Source of the DNA: Chitinophagaceae bacterium
Lineage (GTDB): Bacteria; Bacteroidota; Bacteroidia; Chitinophagales; Chitinophagaceae
DNA: 7,918 bases
Direction of reading: 5' to 3'
Assembly (NCBI GenBank): GCA_947461495.1
Contig: CANHLV010000069.1
Span: forward strand, 1 to 7,918
The notes below the pieces were generated by a model. The model did no database searches. It worked only from the letters and a program-made list of their open reading frames with translations, and had not been told where the DNA came from. The position numbers and the translations under genes were made by a program. Of the stretch, positions 1 to 5,635 are shown piece after piece (the first letter of the stretch is position 1; every line of letters begins with the position of its first letter).

Positions 1-422
1 AAAAGCCAATCGACTGTGTCGTAAGTGTCACTGCTTTCATCTACTTGCTTTTTTGTTTTGTTTTTAATGTGAGGGGTCATTTCAAGATTTACACCTTCAC
101 TCATGTATCTGCCTCTCACATCCTGACAAACAAAAATGTATTTCTCTTTCATCAGTTTTGGATTTGGACCTATCGACTTTGCATAGCTTGTATCGCCATA
201 AGGGCCACAAGAATAGGGTGTTCTTTCCAATAGGAATGGATATTTTTCACTCGTCTCTTTGGGTACATAAATCACAGTGTATAATTTGATGCCGTCCCTC
301 ATCTTTATCATTGTATCGATTTTAATAAAATTGTCTTTTACAAAATCAGAGGCGTTTTGACCAGTTGTTTTTTGAAAGAAAAAAAATGAAATAGCTATGA
401 AACAGAGGTTGGTTCTTCTCAT
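1..422 (-). CDS. CocE/NonD (S15-type) hydrolase, N-terminal part, cut by left edge
   Basis: The frame reads open from an ATG at 422 down to position 1, giving 140 residues with no stop. Residues 1-21 look like a signal peptide: basic MRR, a hydrophobic core (LCFIAISFFFF), and a likely cleavage in TTG|QNAS, so export is predicted. The mature start matches the opening of the alpha/beta-hydrolase domain of the CocE/NonD family (X-Pro dipeptidyl-peptidase S15-like, which includes cocaine esterase and cephalosporin acylases): MRDGIKLYTVIYVPKE at 41-56, LLERTPYSCGPYG at 64-76, FVCQDVRGRYMSEG at 97-110, then DTYDTVDWL. The Tyr of the TPY motif (residue 70) corresponds to the oxyanion-hole Tyr of cocaine esterase. 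The catalytic Ser, Asp and His and the C-terminal jelly-roll domain would lie outside the window, so activity and substrate cannot be judged. The gene is divergent from the NTF2-like gene. The family call is firm; the specific substrate is unknown. Confidence 0.85.
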   Translation of the reverse strand, partial: MRRTNLCFIAISFFFFQKTTGQNASDFVKDNFIKIDTMIKMRDGIKLYTVIYVPKETSEKYPFLLERTPYSCGPYGDTSYAKSIGPNPKLMKEKYIFVCQDVRGRYMSEGVNLEMTPHIKNKTKKQVDESSDTYDTVDWL

Positions 423-508
423 TAAAATTAAATTAAGATGCGGCTAAATTACTCAATATTCGTTCTCGCATTATTTTATCCGTTATTTTTAATCTACAAT
501 TCATTAAC

Positions 509-973
509 ATGCAAGACCATTTGAAATTGATTGACTCCTTTTTTATTGCTTTCAGCGAACGTGATTTTAATACTATGAAATCGCTAGCGAAGTCGAGTTT
601 AATTTATTATGACCCGCTTTATGGATACCTTAATGATGAAGATGTGTTTCTCATGTGGGAAAGCAGATACAGCAAAAACGACTTTAGATTAAACTATCAA
701 GATATAAAAGATGAAGGCGATGGCTATTTTACAGTTAAGATTGAAGTCATTTATTTCCACAAAAAAATTATTCGCCAACAAATGAAAGCTTATTTCAAAA
801 TTGAGAATGGTTTTATTGCAGAATACAGCCATGGCTTTAGCGTTCATCAATTGTGCAAACAAGAATATGGTTTGTTTGGAATCTTATTAGGTTGGAACAG
901 ATTAATTCAACATCGTATAAAAAATGATGCCAGAAGAGAACTCCTGGCATTCAAATCTGATTTGAAAAATTAA
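509..973 (+). CDS. NTF2/SnoaL-like family protein
   Basis: A protein of 154 residues with the pattern of a single cone-shaped NTF2/SnoaL-like domain. It has an N-terminal helix (HLKLIDSFFIAFSERDFNTM, 4-23), a segment of the type 'phi-x-DPhi-G' (YYDPLYGYLNDEDVFLMW, 33-50), alternating beta-strands (about 58-105, including YFTVKIEVIYFHKKIIRQ), and then the helical tail with HQLCKQEYGLFGILLGW (113-129). This tail, with a Gly-Leu-Gly/Leu-Leu-Gly turn, is typical of small bacterial SnoaL-like proteins. No signal peptide or membrane segment is visible, so it should be cytoplasmic. Members of this fold bind small hydrophobic molecules or act as isomerases, cyclases or hydrolases; no catalytic set can be assigned here, so the function is unknown. 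The start at 509 is the first ATG after the divergent spacer and leaves a complete domain; no Shine-Dalgarno is present. It ends 7 bp from the stop of pyk on the other strand. Confidence 0.8.
   Translation: MQDHLKLIDSFFIAFSERDFNTMKSLAKSSLIYYDPLYGYLNDEDVFLMWESRYSKNDFRLNYQDIKDEGDGYFTVKIEVIYFHKKIIRQQMKAYFKIENGFIAEYSHGFSVHQLCKQEYGLFGILLGWNRLIQHRIKNDARRELLAFKSDLKN
919..950 (-). terminator. Candidate intrinsic terminator of the pfkA-pyk transcript
   Basis: Read on the minus strand, ATGCCAG (950-944) pairs perfectly with CTGGCAT (933-927) across a 10-nt loop, in which GAG and CTC could pair further. The stem is followed, after CA, by a run of six T (924-919). This is the arrangement of a rho-independent terminator for transcription coming from pyk, whose stop codon lies 31 bp upstream of the stem. 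It sits inside the 3' coding part of the convergent NTF2-like gene. The stem is only 7 bp, so this is a moderate call made by eye, without an energy calculation. Confidence 0.5.
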
Positions 974-980
974 ATGTCGG

Positions 981-2471
981 TTAATCTATTTTAGTAATTT
1001 TTATGATATTAGTCGGTAAATGTTCATGAACCGGTGTGCTTCCTGTGTTGATCACCACATCGCCTGAATTGATAAAACCTCTTTCTTTCAAAATTTTGAT
1101 TTGGTCACTAATGATATCATCTAGGCTCACTTCTTCTGCATAGTAAAAGGCGCGAACACCCCAGCTTAAACTTAGTTGACTAATTAGGCTTTTTTCTTTA
1201 CTGAAAATATACAGTGGAGATTTAGGACGATAACTACTAAGCATAAACGCTGTGTATCCACTTTGTGTCATACCAATAATAGCATCTGCTTGAGCATCAT
1301 TGCCAAGTTTACAAGCACTATAACAAATGGCATCACTTAAATAAGATGGTGAGTGTGGTTGTGGAGAAAGAATATCATCACGATTGAAATCATATACAGT
1401 ACTTTCTACACCCAAAATAATTTTACTCATTGTTTCTACTACCAGAGTAGGGTAGTTGCCCATCGCAGTTTCGCCACTAAGCATTACCGCATCAGCACCT
1501 TCAAGTACCGCATTGGCTACATCACTCACCTCACTTCTGTTGGGCTTGGTTCTGTCGATCATGCTCTCCATCATTTGGGTGGCAACGATAACAGGTTTTG
1601 CCCTTCGCATGGATTTGCGGATGATTTCTTTTTGTATAACTGGTACTTGTTCAACCGGAATTTCAACTCCCAAATCTCCACGCGCCACCATGATGCCATC
1701 ACTTTCTACAATGATGTCTCTCAAGTTTCTCAATGCTTCTGGCATTTCGATTTTTGCAATTACTTTTATCTTGCTGTTTCTTGATTTGATGATTTCTTTT
1801 AATTCTGTGATGTCAATCGCTTTACGTACAAATGAAAGCGCCACCCAGTCTATATCTTGTTCTATGATAAAATCAAGATCCGCTCTATCTTTTTCTGTCA
1901 TGGAGGGCATTGATAATGCAGAGTCGGGAAGATTCACTCCTTTTTTAGGAAGTAACATGCCTCCAAGAGAAACAGTTACTATTATTTCTTTATCATTTAA
2001 AATTTCTTTGACTTTCACTTCCATTTTTCCATCATCAAGAAAAATTCTTTCATTTACTTTTACATCTTCACAAAGACTTGGATAAGAAACGTACACTTTC
2101 TCTTTTGTACCAATAACTTTTTCGGTTGTAAAAATGATGTCATTGCCCGGTACTAACTCGATTTTCCCACCTTCTATTTCACCCACTCTGAGTTTGGGGC
2201 CCTGCAAATCTCCGAGTATGGCAATGTTATAAGGTTCCGTTTTTACAATTTTTCTGATGTGGTCGATAATCGTCTTTTTATCTTCATGTGATCCATGAGA
2301 AAAATTCAATCTAAATACATTGACACCTGCTTTAACCAAAGCCAATAGCCCTTCATAAGTGTCGCAAGCAGGTCCAACGGTAGCAACAATTTTTGTTCTT
2401 TTTTGTGAATGTGCAATCCCAGCTTCACGATCCATTGTTTGGTAAAGATATTTACCGATGTTTTTACTCAT
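981..2471 (-). CDS. pyk: Pyruvate kinase
   Basis: Cytoplasmic enzyme converting phosphoenolpyruvate and ADP to pyruvate and ATP, the last step of glycolysis. All core motifs are present in 496 residues: RTKIVATVGPAC (25-36), NVFRLNFSHGS (51-61; Arg54, Asn56, Ser58), GDLQGPKLRVG (87-97), a B domain at about 98-190, VIAKIEMPEA (237-246; catalytic Lys240, Glu242), MVARGDLGVEIP (261-272; metal-binding Asp266), VATQMMESM (296-304; Thr298), and MLSGETA (330-336). The C-terminal domain ends at 496, with no extra PEP-utiliser domain. Leu89, Gln90, Lys93 and Val96 correspond to rabbit positions 113, 114, 117 and 120, and form the set associated with potassium-independent enzymes. The first 24 residues precede the barrel; a second Met at 13 (position 2435) could also start the protein. 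It lies 55 bp downstream of pfkA on the same strand, so an operon is likely. Identity is not in doubt. Confidence 0.97.
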   Translation of the reverse strand: MSKNIGKYLYQTMDREAGIAHSQKRTKIVATVGPACDTYEGLLALVKAGVNVFRLNFSHGSHEDKKTIIDHIRKIVKTEPYNIAILGDLQGPKLRVGEIEGGKIELVPGNDIIFTTEKVIGTKEKVYVSYPSLCEDVKVNERIFLDDGKMEVKVKEILNDKEIIVTVSLGGMLLPKKGVNLPDSALSMPSMTEKDRADLDFIIEQDIDWVALSFVRKAIDITELKEIIKSRNSKIKVIAKIEMPEALRNLRDIIVESDGIMVARGDLGVEIPVEQVPVIQKEIIRKSMRRAKPVIVATQMMESMIDRTKPNRSEVSDVANAVLEGADAVMLSGETAMGNYPTLVVETMSKIILGVESTVYDFNRDDILSPQPHSPSYLSDAICYSACKLGNDAQADAIIGMTQSGYTAFMLSSYRPKSPLYIFSKEKSLISQLSLSWGVRAFYYAEEVSLDDIISDQIKILKERGFINSGDVVINTGSTPVHEHLPTNIIKITKID

Positions 2472-2526
2472 GATATTGATTTGAAATTTAGGTTGGTGTC
2501 TATCTATTTAAGCAATTGAAAATGGA

Positions 2527-3510
2527 TTAGGTTGCCAGAATTTTTACAATTTTAATCCACTCGTCGTTAATTCTTTGTTTCTTTTTTACGGCTTCATCAA
2601 GCGGAGTGTAATTCATTTTGTTGTTGACGATGCCAACAAATACATTGTGTCTTCCTTCAATCAAACATTCAACTGCATGGTAACCCATTCTGCTAGCAAT
2701 TACCCTGTCGAAACATGAAGGAGAACCACCTCTTTGGATATGTCCAAGTATACAAACCCGTGTATCTAAAGATGGAAGTTTTTCTGAAATATATTTAGAT
2801 ACATCATTAGCACCGCCGAATTCATCACCTTCAGCTACGATAATAAGATTTACCAGTTTTTTTCTTTTTTCTTTTTCTGCTAATGTAGCCACTAGTTCAT
2901 CAATATTGGTTTTTCTTTCAGGGATAAGAATATTTTCAGCACCGGTTGCAATACCACTATGTAAAGCAATGTATCCTGCATCTCTGCCCATTACTTCAAT
3001 GATGAAAAGTCTGTCGTGAGCATCTGCGGTATCTCTAACTTTATCTATGGCTTCAACGGCAGTATTTACCGCAGTGTCAAATCCAATGGTAAAATCAGTA
3101 CCAGCTATATCTTTATCGATTGTTCCTGGAAGTCCGATACAAGGAATGTCAAATTCGCTGCTGAAAATCTGCGCACCTCTAAAGCTGCCGTCTCCACCGA
3201 TTATCACCAAACCGTCAATACCTCTTTTTTGTAGGTTTTTGTATGCCTTTTGTCTGCCCTCGGGTGTCATAAATTCCATACATCTGGCAGTTTTTAAAAT
3301 CGTGCCTCCTCTTTGGATAATGTTGGCAACGCTTCTCCCTTCCATTTTAATAATATCGTCTTCCACCATTCCACTATATCCTCGCATGATGCCATAAACT
3401 TCCAAACCATGGTAAAGTCCTGTTCTTACTACAGCCCGTATCGCTGCATTCATACCCGGACTATCACCTCCACTAGTAAGCACTCCAATTTTATGTATTT
3501 TTCTTTCCAT
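2527..3510 (-). CDS. pfkA: ATP-dependent 6-phosphofructokinase
   Basis: Phosphorylates fructose 6-phosphate to fructose 1,6-bisphosphate with ATP, the committed step of glycolysis; normally a cytoplasmic homotetramer. At 327 residues it has the usual bacterial PfkA length (E. coli 320). Visible motifs are IGVLTSGGDSPGMNAAIR (8-25), IIGGDGSFRGA (103-113), GLPGTIDKDIAGTD (126-139; catalytic base Asp132), IEVMGRDAGY (171-180; MGR contacts substrate), VAEGDE (225-230) and LGHIQRGGSP (255-264; His257 and Arg260 contact fructose 6-phosphate). Gly108 in GGDGS and Gly129 in PGTID are the residues of ATP-using enzymes; pyrophosphate-dependent relatives carry Asp and Lys there. The usual TIDND is TIDKD here. 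Arg25 and Arg29 match two effector-site arginines of E. coli PfkA, but the position of a third (Arg54) is Gly58, so allosteric control cannot be assumed. The start is set by homology and by a -7 element 31 bp upstream. Confidence 0.97.
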   Translation of the reverse strand: MERKIHKIGVLTSGGDSPGMNAAIRAVVRTGLYHGLEVYGIMRGYSGMVEDDIIKMEGRSVANIIQRGGTILKTARCMEFMTPEGRQKAYKNLQKRGIDGLVIIGGDGSFRGAQIFSSEFDIPCIGLPGTIDKDIAGTDFTIGFDTAVNTAVEAIDKVRDTADAHDRLFIIEVMGRDAGYIALHSGIATGAENILIPERKTNIDELVATLAEKEKRKKLVNLIIVAEGDEFGGANDVSKYISEKLPSLDTRVCILGHIQRGGSPSCFDRVIASRMGYHAVECLIEGRHNVFVGIVNNKMNYTPLDEAVKKKQRINDEWIKIVKILAT

Positions 3511-3540
3511 TGTATTTCTTGCCTAATTGTAATTTGGTGT

Positions 3541-3548
3541 CAAATTTA
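3541..3548 (-). promoter_or_regulatory. Bacteroidota-type -7 promoter element for pfkA-pyk
   Basis: The minus strand reads TAAATTTG, a full match to the TAnnTTTG -7 consensus recognised by the Bacteroidota primary sigma factor. It would put the transcription start about 24-26 nt before the pfkA ATG, in the 117-bp gap after argS. No clear TTG -33 element sits at the usual spacing, which lowers confidence. Such 8-mers also occur by chance in AT-rich DNA. Confidence 0.5.
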
Positions 3549-3627
3549 CACATTCTGTTAGAAATTATTCCGTATTTGATACTTTGTTGATAAATAGAAA
3601 TAAAGAATTAACGATTTAATTAAAAAA

Positions 3628-5400
3628 CTACATTCTTTCCGGTACATTAATTCCCAATAGTTGCATGCCAGTTTTAAGCACGCCAGATGTCATAACGGAT
3701 AAATGTAAACGCAGATTTTTCTTTTCAGCAGTTTCAGCATTGGAAACCGAATGTTCGGTATAAAAAGAATTGTATGTTTTTGCTAATAAGAAAAGATAAT
3801 TGGCAATCACAGAAGGATTCAATTCATGAGCTGCATCTCTAATAACAGAAGGAAATTGTTCCAAAACGTATAAAACTTGTTTTTCTAAAGGCAATAAACT
3901 TCCTGTCAATGATTTTCTTTCCAAGGTTTCTTTTCTGAGAATGCTTTTTATCCTTGCATAAGTATATTGTATGAAAGGTCCAGTAAAGCCATGGAAATCA
4001 ATTGACTCCTCCGGATTGAAAATCATTTTTTTCTTAGGGTCAACCCTTAGCAGGTAAAACTTCATGGCGCCCAATCCAATGGTGTCATAAAGTGAATCCA
4101 ATTCTTCAGTTGTGAAATCTTTTACTTTGCCCAATGCTTCTGTGTGTTGACGTGCAGTGTTTTTCATTTCATCAACCAAATCGTCTGCATCTACTACAGT
4201 GCCTTCTCTGCTCTTCATTTTTCCTGTAGGCAATTCCACCATGCCGTAGCTTAAATGGTAAATATCATCAGCGTAAGGCAACCCTAATTTTTGAGCAATC
4301 AACTTCAGTACTTTCATGTGGTAGTTCTGCTCATCACCGATTACATATATACTTTGGTCGATTTTGTACTGATCATATTTTTGCTTGGCCAATCCAATAT
4401 CTTGCGTGATGTAAACAGAAGTGCCGTCTTTACGCAAGACCAATTTTTCATCCAGTCCATCCGCGGTTAAATCAATCCATACACTTCCATCAGGCTTTCT
4501 GAAAAACACATTTTTTTCAAGTCCTTCCTGAACGATATCTTTTCCTAATAAATAAGTGTTGCTTTCGTAATAAGTCTTATCAAAATCACTGCCAATAGAT
4601 TTGTAAGTGATGTCGAATCCTTCATATACCCAGCCGTTCATTTTCTTCCAAAGATCCATGACTTCTGGTTTTCCGGCTTCCCAATCTTGTAGCATTTGCT
4701 GGGTTTGCAGCATGATAGGCGCGTTTTTTTCAGCATCAGCCTCACTCATGCCACCGTCTTTTAATTCACTGACTTGCTTTTTATATTCATCATTGAATTT
4801 TACATAATAGTCGCCCACAAAATGATCACCCTTTAGATTAGTAGTTTTTGGTGTTGCTCCATTGGCAAAAAGCTGCCAGGCAATCATACTTTTGCAGATG
4901 TGAATGCCTCTATCGTTTACGATACAGCTTTTTAAAACTTCATAACCATTGGCTTTCAGGATTTCTGCCACACTCCATCCCAGGAAATTATTTCGTAAAT
5001 GTCCTAAGTGCAGCGGTTTGTTGGTATTGGGAGAGGAGTATTCCACCATCACTTTTTTACCATTCATAGGGTGTTTGCCGAAGCAAATATCATTATGATT
5101 TTTTTCAAGAAGGGTAATCCAATATTCATCTTTCACAGTAAGATTGAGAAAGCCCTTGATAATATTAAATGCTGAAAATAATCCGTCCGCTTGAGAAGTA
5201 AGATGGTTGCCCAATTCATTTCCAATCGCATCAGGTGAAGTTTTTAGCGATTTTACCAATGAAAATAAAACAACAGTGTAATCACCCTCAAATTCAGGTT
5301 TGGTTTGGTTGATTTGAAAATCCTTTTCAGTGAAATCTTGGTTATAAATAGTTTGAAGCGAATTAATAACCGCTTTTTGGATGACAGAAACGATACTCAT
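3628..5400 (-). CDS. argS: Arginyl-tRNA synthetase
   Basis: Class I aminoacyl-tRNA synthetase that charges tRNA-Arg with arginine in the cytoplasm. The order of parts in 590 residues is: N-terminal tRNA-recognition domain (about 1-95), MVEYSSPNTNKPLHLGHLRN (118-137) with the HIGH-type motif HLGH at 131-134, a Rossmann catalytic core with VNDRG (161-165) and VIGDEQNYH (353-361), the KMSKS-type loop KMKSREG (394-400), and the C-terminal DALR anticodon-binding domain (from about 472, FTGPFIQYTYARIKSILRK), ending in LLGINVPERM, the typical ArgRS tail. The frame stays open up to 5553, but the first 51 residues of that longer version are translated AT-rich repeat (KLSNLQIIKLYNYQIG). MSIVSVIQKAV at 5400 is the homologous start and gives the normal family length. 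The stop is TAG. It is divergent from the ABC-F gene, and 117 bp with a new promoter element separate it from pfkA, so it is probably a separate transcript. Confidence 0.96.
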   Translation of the reverse strand: MSIVSVIQKAVINSLQTIYNQDFTEKDFQINQTKPEFEGDYTVVLFSLVKSLKTSPDAIGNELGNHLTSQADGLFSAFNIIKGFLNLTVKDEYWITLLEKNHNDICFGKHPMNGKKVMVEYSSPNTNKPLHLGHLRNNFLGWSVAEILKANGYEVLKSCIVNDRGIHICKSMIAWQLFANGATPKTTNLKGDHFVGDYYVKFNDEYKKQVSELKDGGMSEADAEKNAPIMLQTQQMLQDWEAGKPEVMDLWKKMNGWVYEGFDITYKSIGSDFDKTYYESNTYLLGKDIVQEGLEKNVFFRKPDGSVWIDLTADGLDEKLVLRKDGTSVYITQDIGLAKQKYDQYKIDQSIYVIGDEQNYHMKVLKLIAQKLGLPYADDIYHLSYGMVELPTGKMKSREGTVVDADDLVDEMKNTARQHTEALGKVKDFTTEELDSLYDTIGLGAMKFYLLRVDPKKKMIFNPEESIDFHGFTGPFIQYTYARIKSILRKETLERKSLTGSLLPLEKQVLYVLEQFPSVIRDAAHELNPSVIANYLFLLAKTYNSFYTEHSVSNAETAEKKNLRLHLSVMTSGVLKTGMQLLGINVPERM

Positions 5401-5411
5401 GGTGTAAAGGT

Positions 5412-5482
5412 AATTTGATAATTTGGAAATTTGTCCAATTTGATAATTGTACAATTTGATAATTTGAAGATTTGATAATTTG
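5412..5482 (+). repeat. Tandem AATTTGATAATTTG-type repeats
   Basis: The 14-mer AATTTGATAATTTG occurs at 5412-5425 and 5453-5466. A copy lacking one T starts at 5437 and a one-mismatch copy lies at 5469-5482. The last three copies are 16 bp apart, while the first and second are 25 bp apart. An inverted copy lies at 5559-5572. The unit contains no stop codon in the argS frame, which explains why that frame stays open upstream of the true start. Function is unknown. It may be a family of AT-rich intergenic repeats of the host genome, which needs whole-genome data to confirm. Confidence 0.85.
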
Positions 5483-5572
5483 AAAATTAGATAACTCGTA
5501 GAATATGTACTTTTTTTAACACATTTCAATAAACTCATTATCAGATTGGACAAATTTCCAAATTATCAAATT
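5412..5572. repeat. Long imperfect inverted repeat between argS and the ABC-F gene
   Basis: Positions 5412-5447 and 5537-5572 are reverse complements over 36 bp with one mismatch (5440 against 5544); the inner 89 bp (5448-5536) is not part of the palindrome. The outer 28 bp of each arm match exactly. Each arm contains the AATTTGATAATTTG motif. The structure could form a long hairpin in single-stranded DNA or RNA. A GGT trinucleotide flanks both outer ends (5409-5411 and 5573-5575), which could be a target duplication or chance. It fills most of the divergent intergenic region. No reading frame within it looks like a gene. Confidence 0.9.
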
Positions 5573-5609
5573 GGTCAATTGGACAGTTACCAAATTAACT
5601 CTTTGTCCC

Positions 5610-5617
5610 TATCTTTG
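5610..5617 (+). promoter_or_regulatory. Bacteroidota-type -7 promoter element for the ABC-F gene
   Basis: TATCTTTG matches the TAnnTTTG consensus in full and lies 18 bp before the ATG at 5636, predicting a leader of roughly 12 nt. The -33 position shows only a weak TTAC (5587-5590) instead of TTG. Its location inside the longer open frame that begins at 5546 argues that translation starts at 5636, and it places the inverted repeat upstream of the transcript rather than in its leader. Confidence 0.55.
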
Positions 5618-5635
5618 CGCTCTTTTTTAAACATT

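Noticed and set aside
45..233. Plus-strand 62-codon open frame at the left end
   Set aside because: It is antisense to the CocE/NonD hydrolase frame, which has clear family motifs.
423..508. Promoter elements for the divergent hydrolase and NTF2-like genes
   Set aside because: No TAnnTTTG match with a suitably spaced TTG was found on either strand; only partial AT-rich matches are present.
950..966. TTCAAAT-CTG-ATTTGAA hairpin as terminator of the NTF2-like gene
   Set aside because: It lies inside the coding sequence, is AT-rich, and is followed by A rather than T on the plus strand.
1456..2085. Long plus-strand open frame of 209 codons opposite pyk
   Set aside because: It lies wholly antisense to pyruvate kinase, whose motifs are all intact. 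The translation is low-complexity Ser/Thr/Ile/Leu-rich and resembles no family.
2483..2490. TAAATTTC on the minus strand upstream of pyk as an internal promoter, with a TTG at 2515-2513
   Set aside because: It has one mismatch to the -7 consensus and a 22-nt spacer instead of about 19. It is possible but too weak to list as a feature.
3606..3621. AATTAA-CGAT-TTAATT hairpin just after the argS stop as a terminator
   Set aside because: The stem is six A/T pairs only and no uninterrupted T run follows it on the minus strand, so it would be unstable.
5412..5482. CRISPR array
   Set aside because: The repeats are 14 bp and nearly contiguous, without unique spacers of 30 bp or more, and no cas gene is present.
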